From NCBI GenBank assembly GCA_029934835.1, contig JAOZLL010000009.1, forward strand, positions 1-51,747: a stretch of 51,747 bases of DNA, read 5' to 3'. The translations under genes were made by a program, and so were the position numbers. This document shows positions 44,015 through 51,747 of this stretch, in pieces; the stretch's first letter is position 1; the number at the start of each line of letters is the position of its first letter. The notes under the pieces were generated by a model. That model worked only from the letters and a program-made list of their open reading frames with translations. It made no database searches and had not been told where the DNA came from. The stretch comes from Flavobacteriaceae bacterium (GTDB lineage Bacteria; Bacteroidota; Bacteroidia; Flavobacteriales; Flavobacteriaceae).

Positions 44015-44956
44015 TTAGTGGTTTGTTTTTACAATTTTGTTAATTGAATATTGACCATTTTTTGTTATTATTTTTACTAGATAGATTCCATTTGTTAATG
44101 TAGAAATTGGAGTGTTAATTTTATTTGATTTTAAGACTTCTTTCCCTAAAACATTATAAACTATAATTTTTGAAAGATTTTCTATTTCTAAGTTTTTAAC
44201 TTGTAGAACATCGGTAACTAAATTAGGTGAGATACTGACTTTTTGCAGTAAGACATCATTTACAGAAACTGTTCCACAATCATTAGAAAATTGTGCTGAA
44301 GCATCTATTTCCCAAGCATTATAGGGTGCGGATGAAGCAGCAGTAGCTAGAGTAGCATCATCTACTTGTATGCATATATTTGCATTTACGTTCAGAGCTC
44401 TAAACTCCAACATATTGTGATTATTACCATTTTGTATATTTAAAGAACTCAAAGGGTTAGTGTCACAATATAACTCATTTAAATGTGTGTTAGCACTTAA
44501 ATCTAGTGTTGTGAGTTGGTTATTATTGCACCAAAGTTGTTCTAACTGTAGATTTTCACTAAGGTCGATTTCTGTTAATAGGTTGTCATTACAAGTTAGG
44601 TACATTAAATTTGTATTAGCACTTACATCAATTTGCGTTAATATATTGTCCTCACAATCTAACATGACAAGGTTAGTTAAACCACTGATATCAAAACTAC
44701 TAAGATTGTTACTATCAATTTCTAAAGAAACAAGTGCTGAAAAATCGTTAATACCTGTTAAATCACTTATTCCTACGCAGCAAATATCAAGTTCTGTAAT
44801 TGAATTAATATTTGAGGTCAATACTTGCCCATCTACTATATCGTCAAATCCATAAATTATTAAATGTTGTTCAAAAATTGTATCAGGAATTGTTGTGTAT
44901 TGGGCATGATTAATTAAGTGAAAGAAAAGAGATATTATAAATAAATAATACTTCAT
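44015..44956 (-). CDS. T9SS-secreted leucine-rich-repeat protein
   Basis: A 313-residue secreted protein: signal peptide MKYYLFIISLFFHLINHAQ, an N-terminal segment (TTIPDTIFEQHLIIYGF) common to flavobacterial LRR proteins, about seven LRRs of about 21 residues (pattern L(D/W/E/T)CxxNxLTxLDxSxNTxL, about 55-175), and a C-terminal type A T9SS sorting domain (about 233-313, with VSISPNLVTDVLQV and NGIYLVKIITKNGQYSINKIVK). It is thus exported to the cell surface or medium by type IX secretion. It is last of a minus-strand cluster with spacer of 12 bases from the preceding barrel gene. Confidence 0.92.
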   Translation of the reverse strand: MKYYLFIISLFFHLINHAQYTTIPDTIFEQHLIIYGFDDIVDGQVLTSNINSITELDICCVGISDLTGINDFSALVSLEIDSNNLSSFDISGLTNLVMLDCEDNILTQIDVSANTNLMYLTCNDNLLTEIDLSENLQLEQLWCNNNQLTTLDLSANTHLNELYCDTNPLSSLNIQNGNNHNMLEFRALNVNANICIQVDDATLATAASSAPYNAWEIDASAQFSNDCGTVSVNDVLLQKVSISPNLVTDVLQVKNLEIENLSKIIVYNVLGKEVLKSNKINTPISTLTNGIYLVKIITKNGQYSINKIVKTNH

Positions 44957-44968
44957 AATAGTAATTGT

Positions 44969-45508
44969 TTAAAAAGAATAAGATAAACGAATGTCTAAAG
45001 CAATTTGTAGATTGTAATCTCTGTGACTAGCAGAACTATACCCCAAGCCTGTCGCAAAATCAAAATTAAGATTTTGTATAATATTTCGTCGAAAACCCCA
45101 TTTTGGGATGATATTAGTACTTGATGTAATACTAGCACCTTGCCTATTGGTTTCTGTAAACCAATCAGGTACATAAGAAAAGTCAATTGCAAGATAATTA
45201 GCTGAATTGTTTGTTATATTTTTTTCTTTCTCTAAACGTTTGTTAAAATTATAGTAGTACCTCGGTTCTAAACTAAAGATTGTAGTGAAAAGATAATCTA
45301 AACTATGACCATTAGTGCCTTTAAGAATACCACCTGCATATCCAAACTCTGTATTTAAGGTAAATTTGTCACTAAGTGTTTTTTCATAATTTATCCATAC
45401 GCCTATTAGACCAGCTTCTACGCTAAATAAGTCTTTTAATTCTTGTTTTTCTTGTGCATTTGAGAATAGTGTTATTCCTAAAAAGGCAAGTATTATAATT
45501 TTTTTCAT
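44969..45508 (-). CDS. Small outer-membrane beta-barrel protein
   Basis: A 179-residue protein with a signal peptide ending FSNAQ near residue 19. Barrel-like strands (GLIGVWINYEKTLSDKFTLNTEFGYAGG, FDFATGLGYSSASHRDYNLQIAL) end with the aromatic strand LDIRLSYSF. No named family. Within the four-gene cluster it follows the other barrel gene by 11 bases. Confidence 0.75.
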   Translation of the reverse strand: MKKIIILAFLGITLFSNAQEKQELKDLFSVEAGLIGVWINYEKTLSDKFTLNTEFGYAGGILKGTNGHSLDYLFTTIFSLEPRYYYNFNKRLEKEKNITNNSANYLAIDFSYVPDWFTETNRQGASITSSTNIIPKWGFRRNIIQNLNFDFATGLGYSSASHRDYNLQIALDIRLSYSF

Positions 45509-45519
45509 TTTGTTTCTAT

Positions 45520-46107
45520 TTATTGAATTTCTATACTAATTGACAAACCAATACTTTCTATACCATAATTGTTATTTAATCTACCAGAGCTTTCAAACTC
45601 CTTATATATTTTTTGATAGGAATAAATTAACTCGAAATAACCAAGGAGACTCATAAATAATTGGGTTCTATAACCCAATGACCATCTAATCAAAAACCCA
45701 GGTTTGTCGACACTTCCCATATGTAAACCTAGATCTCCTTTTGTCGTGATGGTGTTCTTAGTATCTAACAATGTACTTCTAAGGTTAAAAAATATTGGGT
45801 AATAACTAATTTCAGGTTGGGTTAATTTCTCATACCCAATTCCTAGTCCAGCAGCTAAATAAGGACTAAAATAATAATTTACAGAGGTGTTTACTCCGTA
45901 AACACGAGAGTCATACTCTAAATCATATAAGGTTTTATGGATTCCACCACCTATATTATCCCCATAAGGGAACAAAAAAAGTGATTGAGTGTTAACACTC
46001 AATCCCTTTTCTTTGGTATATTCTTTATCATTCTGAGCCATGATTTGAGTCACTACGAGTAATAAAAAAAAAGCAACACTATATTTAAAAAACCAGTCTA
46101 CTTCCAT
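45520..46107 (-). CDS. Outer-membrane beta-barrel protein
   Basis: A 195-residue protein from the ATG at 46105-46107; the alternative ATG at 46119 adds MNNG. The signal peptide is EVDWFFKYSVAFFLLLVVTQIMAQ. The rest is barrel-like, with short strands VNYYFSPYLAAGLGIGYEKL and LGLHMGSVDKPGFLIRWSLGY, and a C-terminal strand SIGLSISIEIQ. The start overlaps the end of the lipoprotein gene by 23 bases, so translation is probably coupled. Confidence 0.72.
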   Translation of the reverse strand: MEVDWFFKYSVAFFLLLVVTQIMAQNDKEYTKEKGLSVNTQSLFLFPYGDNIGGGIHKTLYDLEYDSRVYGVNTSVNYYFSPYLAAGLGIGYEKLTQPEISYYPIFFNLRSTLLDTKNTITTKGDLGLHMGSVDKPGFLIRWSLGYRTQLFMSLLGYFELIYSYQKIYKEFESSGRLNNNYGIESIGLSISIEIQ

Positions 46108-47695
46108 GCCATTGTTCATTTCTTTTTGCCATACCATACGTATTTGCTCCAATAATTTCTGGATGTTGAAAATCAAATTCCCATGAAAAAGGGTTTGGGT
46201 TTATACTCCATTGCCCTCCAGTTCCTGTGCCAAAATCATAAGTTATTACAGGGGTTACTCCACCCAAATCAAAAACATTACTAACTTTTTTACAATTAAC
46301 ACAACTTTCTGTAAAATCATAATAAGAAACCCAAGTCATAGAAGGTGTAGAAGTAACAACTCCTAATCTTTTTAGCTCTTTATTTTTTACAAGCTGTAAT
46401 AAATCTTTAGCCTTATCATATATATTTTCATAAAAGAGTTCTCTTATTTTTCGTTCAGAAATATATACATCATCTATTACTAATACTTCAATTACTAAAT
46501 CTAAAGGCTGACTTTCAGTAAATGGTAAATATGGCAAAGGAGCTTCTTCATTCTGAATAAAATTATTATAAGACATATAAGATTCATATACTTGTCCATC
46601 AATATATATTCTCGTACTTGGAAAAATTGCTAAATTTGAATTACTTGGCGGTATTACATCAAACTTCCAAGAAATACTATTGATTCCCAAAGCTATTTGA
46701 TCTGTTTCTTCTTTGCGCCAAATACCTCTCCAATCCCTTTTTTGATGCTTTACTTTAATACCTTGTGAATAAAACAACCAGGCATCAACATCCCAAAATT
46801 TTGTTTTTACCCTTCTTCTACTTTCATATTTGTCTTTACAGACTTTAACTGTACCAAAAATATTTGCTAACCATGCTGTATTGTCTCCGTCACATTCTTC
46901 TAGTGTATTCGCGATTACTCCTAATTCCTCCAGTGGAGTTGGATCTGGATCATTATTGTCATTATTATCACTATCATTATTATCACTATCATTATTATCA
47001 CTATCATTATTATCACTATCATCATCATCATAATAATCACATGGTATAAAGTAATCAATATCTCCATAAATATCTACTGCGTAACCACAAGGATTAGAAT
47101 CTATATAAGCAAGTCTAGTTGCTTCATCCGTTGGGGTTAATAAATCCTTTGAAATACTTTTATCGTCTAAATAATTATTTAATTCATTAATCTCATCTAC
47201 ATTAATTACAAATAGTCCAGTATCTGTATATTTATAAACCTCATTACCTATCTGAAGTTCAGCTTCTTGATTTAAAAAGCTAGTAAAGACTTCTTCTCCA
47301 AAAATATCTTCCAAATCGTCAATGTCATCTAAAATGTCTTCATCTGTGACATTTGTTCTCATTTGTAAAGCAATATTGTTCGTTTTAATTTTGGTTAAAT
47401 GTCTGTCTACCTGATTTTGCTCTGTTCTATCATTTACAATAGGTCTCAAAGAATAAAAATCTTTAGAATAAAATTTAGTATCTAGAATATCTGCAATATT
47501 TTCTTCATTTTTTTCTTTCATTTCGTTAAAGTAATTCTGAAATGCAGTTTTACTAGGAAACACAAGTCTACCTTTTTCTACTTTTACTTCGTTTATTGTC
47601 GCATTTTCTATAGTTTCAAAATCTTTTTGACAAGAAACAAAGAATAAACTGGTTATTATTAATGCAATATATGCCCTACTTACATAATTTTTCAT
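46085..47695 (-). CDS. Lipoprotein with an Asp/Asn-rich tandem repeat
   Basis: A 536-residue protein with a lipoprotein signal peptide (cysteine in LFFVSCQKDFET, position 22), so it is anchored in a membrane, probably the outer one. After an ordered N-terminal part (RLVFPSKTAFQNYFNEM), a low-complexity stretch (about 220-250) is a run of DNNDS units encoded by a 15-base DNA repeat, which may bind calcium. The C-terminal half (about 265-536) is an unrecognised domain with a CVNC pair (Cys465/468 area) and an aromatic, Gly-rich C-terminus. It begins the four-gene cluster. No family name is supported. Confidence 0.7.
   Translation of the reverse strand: MKNYVSRAYIALIITSLFFVSCQKDFETIENATINEVKVEKGRLVFPSKTAFQNYFNEMKEKNEENIADILDTKFYSKDFYSLRPIVNDRTEQNQVDRHLTKIKTNNIALQMRTNVTDEDILDDIDDLEDIFGEEVFTSFLNQEAELQIGNEVYKYTDTGLFVINVDEINELNNYLDDKSISKDLLTPTDEATRLAYIDSNPCGYAVDIYGDIDYFIPCDYYDDDDSDNNDSDNNDSDNNDSDNNDNNDPDPTPLEELGVIANTLEECDGDNTAWLANIFGTVKVCKDKYESRRRVKTKFWDVDAWLFYSQGIKVKHQKRDWRGIWRKEETDQIALGINSISWKFDVIPPSNSNLAIFPSTRIYIDGQVYESYMSYNNFIQNEEAPLPYLPFTESQPLDLVIEVLVIDDVYISERKIRELFYENIYDKAKDLLQLVKNKELKRLGVVTSTPSMTWVSYYDFTESCVNCKKVSNVFDLGGVTPVITYDFGTGTGGQWSINPNPFSWEFDFQHPEIIGANTYGMAKRNEQWHGSRLVF
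46961..47020 (-). repeat. 15-base perfect tandem repeat (4 copies) coding Asp/Asn-Ser
   Basis: Four exact copies of ATTATTATCACTATC on the plus strand, in frame with the lipoprotein gene so each unit adds five residues (DSDNN). Related shorter units flank it on both sides. Copy changes would alter protein length without a frameshift. Confidence 0.9.
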
Positions 47696-47747
47696 AAATT
47701 TGTAATGTTAAAATTAATAATTGAAAACTGTTGTTTTAACTATGAGG

Positions 47748-47769
47748 AGCTGTTACTTCGGTAGCAGCT
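47748..47769. other. Stable hairpin with TTCG tetraloop
   Basis: AGCTGTTAC - TTCG - GTAGCAGCT has nine stem pairs with one G.T pair. On the plus strand the loop is a cUUCGg tetraloop, one of the most stable in RNA. On the minus strand it would lie in the leader of the lipoprotein gene. Its role is unknown, and no T tract follows. Confidence 0.6.
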
Positions 47770-47993
47770 TTCTCTATTTTTGGATTATAGCTATGTCATT
47801 TTTTTTTTTGGTTTTAATTTATAATATTGTGTAGTACAACACAAGTTTGTATTTCAATAATGTATTTAATATAATGAATGGTAGCAACTTTTCAAGGTGT
47901 TTGTAAATAAGCTCATAAGCAATAGCATCTAGGGTACTTCAAATATATAACAATATTTTGATTAAAAACAAAATTTCAACATACTTTACTCGA

Positions 47994-48018
47994 ATATATA
48001 TATATATATATATATATA
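47994..48018. repeat. (TA)n microsatellite
   Basis: A 25-base alternating AT run. Copy number may vary between isolates. Confidence 0.9.
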
Positions 48019-48071
48019 ACTGATAATCAGTAAGATAAACGAAATATTTTAATAAGCTTTCAATTAAAACA

Positions 48072-49214
48072 TCATTTTAAAAACTTTCGCCCTTTCCATT
48101 TATAACTTGAAAATAAGCTTATAAAAGCGACACTCACACTAAAAAAAGGATAGAACAAACTACCCATAAACCAAGATAAGAAATTAATTTTTTGGTTGAG
48201 AATAGTTGCCACTGTTACTACTAAAAGTCGATCTATTAGAAGTTTAATTATAAAGAATATGCCTAAAGAAAAACTTGCGTTTTCAATAAACGGACTTGCA
48301 AATAAAAAACTTAATAGGAGTAGGTTGGTTAGAACTACAAGAATCCCAGTAAATGTGATAAATGAATTTGGTATTTTACTCGTTTTAGCTGCCCATCGAA
48401 TACGTTGTTGATATAATGCCTGCCATGTAGATTCACTTTTTGTTTGAACTATTGCCTCTTTACTATTTAAAAGGGAAACTTGTTTTGGAAATGCTTTTTG
48501 CATTTTCTGTAATAGAAAAACATCATCACCACTTGCTATTTGATCGTTGTCTTTAAAACCATCTACTTTTATAAAGGCTTGTTTGCAGTAGGCTAAATTT
48601 GCACCACTACACAACATAGGGTTTTTCCAGACAAAACTACCTATAGTTACACCTACTAAACTCATCCAATCGAGTTGCTGAAATTGATAGAGAAAACCCT
48701 TTTTGTTTTGAAAAGAGACTAAGCCTGCGATGAATTTAGGATTGTTTTCACTAACATAAGCATCGTAAATTTGTAACCATTTTTTTGGTAAAATACAATC
48801 TGCATCGGTGGTAAGAATCCAATCAAATTTGCTTTGTTTGATAGCAGTTGTAATCGCATCTTTTTTTGGAGAATTAGAATATCTTTGGTTTTCTAGTATT
48901 TTTATATTTAAGTTGTGATGTTCTTTTTCAAAATGCTGAACAAGTTGTACTGAATTATCTGAGGAATCATCATTCACAAACACTACCTCAAATTGATTGT
49001 TTGGATAATCGAGTTGAGCAATTGAATCTAATAAAACAGGTAAATTGCTAGCCTCGTCTCTAAATGGAATTAGGATAGAAAAATTGGTTTGGAAAAGTGG
49101 GTTGTCAGCTATAAATTCAGGTATTTTTTTTACACCCAAATAGAATCCTAAAATTAAGAGGAAATAAATTATCCCTACCAATATTACAAAAAATAGTCCC
49201 CAACTTAGTATCAT
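48072..49214 (-). CDS. Family 2 glycosyltransferase, membrane-associated
   Basis: A 380-residue GT2 enzyme. N-terminal TM about 4-27, GT-A fold (about 43-270) with FSILIPFRDEASNLPVLLDS, the VNDDSSD segment, the DxD-like TDADCILP and the processive-type QQRIRW motif (near 268-273), then C-terminal TMs (about 285-375). Probably makes a cell-surface glycan or lipid-linked sugar. Its start ATG directly follows the stop of the upstream flippase-like gene (TAA then ATG), indicating coupled translation. Confidence 0.9.
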   Translation of the reverse strand: MILSWGLFFVILVGIIYFLLILGFYLGVKKIPEFIADNPLFQTNFSILIPFRDEASNLPVLLDSIAQLDYPNNQFEVVFVNDDSSDNSVQLVQHFEKEHHNLNIKILENQRYSNSPKKDAITTAIKQSKFDWILTTDADCILPKKWLQIYDAYVSENNPKFIAGLVSFQNKKGFLYQFQQLDWMSLVGVTIGSFVWKNPMLCSGANLAYCKQAFIKVDGFKDNDQIASGDDVFLLQKMQKAFPKQVSLLNSKEAIVQTKSESTWQALYQQRIRWAAKTSKIPNSFITFTGILVVLTNLLLLSFLFASPFIENASFSLGIFFIIKLLIDRLLVVTVATILNQKINFLSWFMGSLFYPFFSVSVAFISLFSSYKWKGRKFLK

Positions 49215-50213
49215 TTAAACACCTTTTAAATCTGTTTTAAACTGATTATTAGAATACTTATTTCCCGTTTTAAAAGTGAGAATATAATAACTACCTATAA
49301 TTGCCGGTAGGGCAAAATTGAGTAACCACATAATCATACTAATACTGATAATGCTTATCCCTTCAATATTTAAAAACGAAAATAGATAAATAGCGATACT
49401 TCCTTTTATGACAAAATCAAACAAATTAATTGTCGGTAACAGAGTCGCTAAAAAATACATGGTAAATATAAGCATCATTGCGGTTGTATAGGGTATTTCA
49501 ATTCCAAAAATCAATACTAAAAAGTAAAATTGATGTGAGAATATTAGATATCGTAAAAGTGATACTGAAATTAGTACTCCCAAACTTCTATTAGATTGCT
49601 TTTTTAAAAACGAGAGTAATCGTTTGTAGTAGTTTCCTTTTTGGTTTCTATTGGTTACTTTAACACCTCCAAATATCAAGACAATTATCATGACGAGTGC
49701 GTAAACTATTCTACGTAATTTATGTGGATGAATATTAACTTCGAACGTATTGATGAAATAGGCTAAGCCAATAATTCCAAAAAATAAGGTCATAAATAGC
49801 TGTATGGAATTGCCTCCCAAATTTAAAAGCCAAATTCTGTTTCGTTGGTGTTTTTGAAAGTATAAAGCTTTGCCACCATATTCTCCCAATTTAAAAGGAG
49901 TAAACAAAGATAACGTATGCGAGCTTAGACTTTGTCTTGCTGCCTCAAAAAAAGCAATCTTTTTAATGGTATTTACTAACAGCTTCCATTTTAATATTTC
50001 AAAAAACCAGTTGATTAGTGTCATGCCAATAAGTAGTGGCATAATCCAATTTGTTTTAAATAAATAAACTTTAATTTGATTGACAAATGTTTCAAAAGAT
50101 ATTGAACTACTATGAAAGACTCGTTGGTAAATAAAATATCCTGCACCAAACACAATGGCTAATTTGATTAGCAAGAACCAAAAATGTTTATATTTTAATG
50201 AGATATTGTACAT
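49215..50213 (-). CDS. LPG-synthase TM-region/UPF0104-like membrane protein
   Basis: A 332-residue multi-pass membrane protein (about eight segments) resembling the TM domain of lysylphosphatidylglycerol synthases and the UPF0104 family, with the conserved LKWKLLVNT...ARQSLSSHTLSLFTPFKLGEYGGKAL region (about 72-115, R(x)5-9 stretch of small residues). No catalytic lysyl-transferase domain follows, so a lipid flippase-type role is more likely. It is coupled to the GT2 gene and divergent from ruvC. Confidence 0.82.
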   Translation of the reverse strand: MYNISLKYKHFWFLLIKLAIVFGAGYFIYQRVFHSSSISFETFVNQIKVYLFKTNWIMPLLIGMTLINWFFEILKWKLLVNTIKKIAFFEAARQSLSSHTLSLFTPFKLGEYGGKALYFQKHQRNRIWLLNLGGNSIQLFMTLFFGIIGLAYFINTFEVNIHPHKLRRIVYALVMIIVLIFGGVKVTNRNQKGNYYKRLLSFLKKQSNRSLGVLISVSLLRYLIFSHQFYFLVLIFGIEIPYTTAMMLIFTMYFLATLLPTINLFDFVIKGSIAIYLFSFLNIEGISIISISMIMWLLNFALPAIIGSYYILTFKTGNKYSNNQFKTDLKGV

Positions 50214-50216
50214 TTA
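50209..50216 (+). promoter_or_regulatory. Probable -7 box of ruvC, decides its start
   Basis: TACATTTA is one base off TAnnTTTG. It lies downstream of the first in-frame ATG (50198), so that ATG would be upstream of the promoter. Confidence 0.4.
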
Positions 50217-50233
50217 CGCAAAGAAACGAAATA

Positions 50234-50785
50234 TTGGCAACAGAAAAAATCATATTAGGAATTGACCCAGGAACAACGGTTATGGGTTTTGGGCTCATTA
50301 AGGTTCTCAACAAAAAAATGGAACTGATTGTATTAGATGAATTACTACTATCAAAATATGATGATCATTATTTAAGACTCAAAAAAATATTTGAAAAAAC
50401 CATACAGATTATTGATAATTACCACCCTGATGAAATAGCAATTGAAGCACCCTTTTTTGGAAAAAACGTCCAATCTATGCTAAAATTAGGGCGGGCACAA
50501 GGAGTTGCGATGGCAGCGGGTTTATCACGTGAAATTTCTATTACAGAATATGCCCCAAAAAAAATTAAAATGGCGATTACCGGTAATGGAAATGCTAGTA
50601 AAGAACAAGTGGCAAAAATGTTGCAAAGCATATTAAAACTGAAAACCTTACCCAAACGATTAGATTCAACCGATGGATTAGCAGCAGCCGTTTGTCATTT
50701 TTATAACGGAGATAAAATTGTTTCAGGAACTAATTATTCAGGCTGGGCAGCTTTTGTTAAGAAGAATCCCAGTAAGATCAAATAG
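50234..50785 (+). CDS. ruvC: Crossover junction endodeoxyribonuclease RuvC
   Basis: Resolves Holliday junctions with RuvAB. The four metal-binding acidic residues are in LGIDPGT (Asp11 from the TTG start), AIEAPFF (Glu71) and RLDSTDGLAAAVCHF (Asp144, Asp147). The TTG at 50234 is chosen because it gives the usual start (MATEKIILGIDPGT) and avoids a divergent overlap with the gene at 50213; the upstream ATG at 50198 would add RYCTFTQRNEI, which has no family support. The length, about 183 residues, is typical. Confidence 0.95.
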   Translation: MATEKIILGIDPGTTVMGFGLIKVLNKKMELIVLDELLLSKYDDHYLRLKKIFEKTIQIIDNYHPDEIAIEAPFFGKNVQSMLKLGRAQGVAMAAGLSREISITEYAPKKIKMAITGNGNASKEQVAKMLQSILKLKTLPKRLDSTDGLAAAVCHFYNGDKIVSGTNYSGWAAFVKKNPSKIK

Positions 50786-50805
50786 GTGTTTAGCATTTAG
50801 CGAAA

Positions 50806-51594
50806 TTACATCTTCTTCAGGTTATTAATCTCTTGTTGAGTAAGGTGTCGCCAATGTCCTCTTGGTAAATTTTTCTTAGTTAATTCAGCAAAAATTACAC
50901 GATCTAACTTGACTACCTTATAGCCAAAGTTTTCAAAAATCTTACGGACAATACGGTTTCTACCAGAATGAATTTCAATACCAACTTCTGATTTTGGTTG
51001 TCCTTCAATATAAGAAATGGCATCTACAAACACACGACGATCTTCTATTTTGAAACTATCAGCCGCAATATCTTTTAAATGATTAGCTGTTGCCTTTTTA
51101 TCCAAAGAAACTTGATATAGTTTACGAATATTATGTTTTGGATGGGTTAACTTTTTTGTCAATTCTCCATCATTTGTAAAGAGTAATAAACCTGTTGTAT
51201 TTCTGTCTAAACGACCTACAGGATAGATACGTTCTTTAGCCGCTTTAGTAATCAAATCCATAACTGTTCTACGACCTCTTTCATCATCAACAGTGGTGAT
51301 ATAGTTTTTAGGTTTGTTTAGTAAAACATAGCGTTTTTCTTCTGGATTGATTAGAGTAGTATCAAAACGCACTTCGTCTCCAGGTTGCACTTTAAATCCC
51401 ATTTCGGTGATGGTTTTACCATTAACCGTTGCACTACCTGCTTTGATAAATACATCTGCTTCACGACGAGAACAAATACCTGCATTGGCAATATATTTGT
51501 TGAGTCTAATGCCTGTACTCTCAGAGCTAGTATGTGGCGTATTTTGTTTTTTTGGAGTTTTATGTCGTCCTCGCGACGAGTTTGATGGTTTCAT
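50806..51594 (-). CDS. rluB: RluB/RsuA-family pseudouridine synthase
   Basis: A 262-residue enzyme with an N-terminal S4 domain (about 28-75, RLNKYIANAGICSRREAD, basic tail before it) and a pseudouridine synthase domain. The catalytic Asp130 is in the GRLDRNTTGLLLFTNDGE signature. Likely modifies 23S rRNA near the peptidyl-transferase centre (RluB type) or 16S (RsuA type); the long basic N-terminus favours RluB. It is convergent with ruvC. Its promoter appears to be near 51613. Confidence 0.94.
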   Translation of the reverse strand: MKPSNSSRGRHKTPKKQNTPHTSSESTGIRLNKYIANAGICSRREADVFIKAGSATVNGKTITEMGFKVQPGDEVRFDTTLINPEEKRYVLLNKPKNYITTVDDERGRRTVMDLITKAAKERIYPVGRLDRNTTGLLLFTNDGELTKKLTHPKHNIRKLYQVSLDKKATANHLKDIAADSFKIEDRRVFVDAISYIEGQPKSEVGIEIHSGRNRIVRKIFENFGYKVVKLDRVIFAELTKKNLPRGHWRHLTQQEINNLKKM

Positions 51595-51612
51595 ATCGTA
51601 TTGATTTTGGCG

Positions 51613-51620
51613 CGAAAATA
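51613..51620 (-). promoter_or_regulatory. Possible -7 box of the RluB gene
   Basis: TATTTTCG on the minus strand is one base off TAnnTTTG, 19 bases before the start codon. The 7-base tandem array lies over the expected -33 region. Confidence 0.35.
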
Positions 51621-51626
51621 CATTAT

Positions 51627-51660
51627 AATTAAGAATTATGAATTAAGAATTAAGAATTAA
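51627..51660. repeat. 7-base tandem repeat AATTAAG
   Basis: About five units of AATTAAG (one reads AATTATG). It lies 33 to 66 bases upstream of the rluB start. Confidence 0.8.
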
Positions 51661-51693
51661 TTGAGTTTTCTGTCATTTATTGTTGCAATATTA

Positions 51694-51747
51694 CAGTATC
51701 CACAGTATCCACAGTATCCACAGTATCCACAGTATCCACAGTATCCA
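51694..51747. repeat. 9-base tandem array CAGTATCCA, near-DnaA-box register
   Basis: Six exact copies of CAGTATCCA reach the window edge and may go on beyond it. Read one register over, each unit is GTATCCACA, which differs from the DnaA box TTATCCACA only at the first base. Confidence 0.85.

Larger units (their letters stand above)
47696..48071. other. Intergenic region with hairpin and AT tract
   Basis: About 375 bases with no coding sequence I can support. It contains a 9-bp hairpin with a TTCG loop (47748-47769) and a (TA)n tract (47994-48018). No promoter for the lipoprotein gene is clear. Confidence 0.6.

Noticed and set aside
44460-44855. 131-codon plus-strand frame opposite the LRR gene
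   Set aside because: It arises from the repeated LRR codons read backwards; the sense strand has signal peptide, LRRs and sorting domain.
46961-47020. CRISPR-like array
   Set aside because: Units are contiguous with no spacers and lie in frame in a coding region; this is a tandem repeat.

Overview
The window looks like a chromosomal segment from a low-GC marine or soil Bacteroidota of the family Flavobacteriaceae. The evidence is the AT-rich sequence, promoters of the Bacteroidota type (-7 box TAnnTTTG, little Shine-Dalgarno signal), a T9SS C-terminal sorting domain, a Wzi/RemB-like outer-membrane protein, many small beta-barrel proteins with SxAQ-type signal peptides, and flavobacterial versions of housekeeping genes. 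Genus cannot be assigned from sequence reading alone. Most of the window is ordinary core genome; no prophage, CRISPR array, intact transposon or rRNA operon is visible.

Layout. 1-5400: initiator tRNA, mscL, alr, tdk, a conserved hypothetical, a small membrane protein, an ArsC/Spx-like reductase and a MetB-type PLP enzyme. 5400-8600: a beta-barrel protein, a large Ig-like lipoprotein and a ComF-type phosphoribosyltransferase. 8700-16400: two tandem related membrane-anchored coiled-coil proteins (the second ends in a TonB C-terminal domain), glycyl-tRNA synthetase, a PpiD/SurA-like foldase and a YifB/ComM AAA ATPase, then a 540-base non-coding stretch with a nested inverted-repeat element. 16900-23500: methylglyoxal synthase, an EF-G paralog with a substituted catalytic histidine, formate-THF ligase, and lpxK overlapping a purine nucleoside phosphorylase gene. 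23600-31700: a repeat-rich OmpA-family protein, a RemB/Wzi-like outer-membrane protein with an N-terminal TonB-C-like domain cotranscribed with a WlbB-like acetyltransferase, an MMPL/RND transporter, a beta-barrel protein, and a second copy of the 3' end of the RND gene. 31700-37900: a DASS-family anion transporter, asnS, rpoN, a membrane protein with an unresolved start and a PorT-like protein. 37900-44000: an ExbB-x-ExbD-ExbD operon, then pfkA-gapA divergent from an FHS-family sugar transporter, with a LacI-type palindrome between them. 44000-47700: a tight minus-strand cluster of a lipoprotein with Asp/Asn repeats, two beta-barrel proteins and a T9SS-secreted leucine-rich-repeat protein; this is the most accessory-looking part. 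48000-51747: a GT2 glycosyltransferase and a flippase-like membrane protein, ruvC, an RluB-type pseudouridine synthase, and two tandem arrays at the window edge, one a 9-mer close to the DnaA-box consensus.

How the genes fit together: several loci serve envelope energy and transport (two TonB-C-domain proteins and an ExbB/ExbD motor), cell-surface polysaccharide or adhesion (acetyltransferase, RemB/Wzi-like protein, GT2 plus LPG-synthase-like protein), lipid A (lpxK) and central carbon flow (pfkA, gapA, sugar symporter, mgsA). The most checkable new observations are the shared operator at 42595-42610, the duplicated RND 3' end around 30686/31577, the TonB-C-like domain on an outer-membrane barrel, the lipoprotein/barrel/LRR cluster and the nested palindromic element at 16503-16832.
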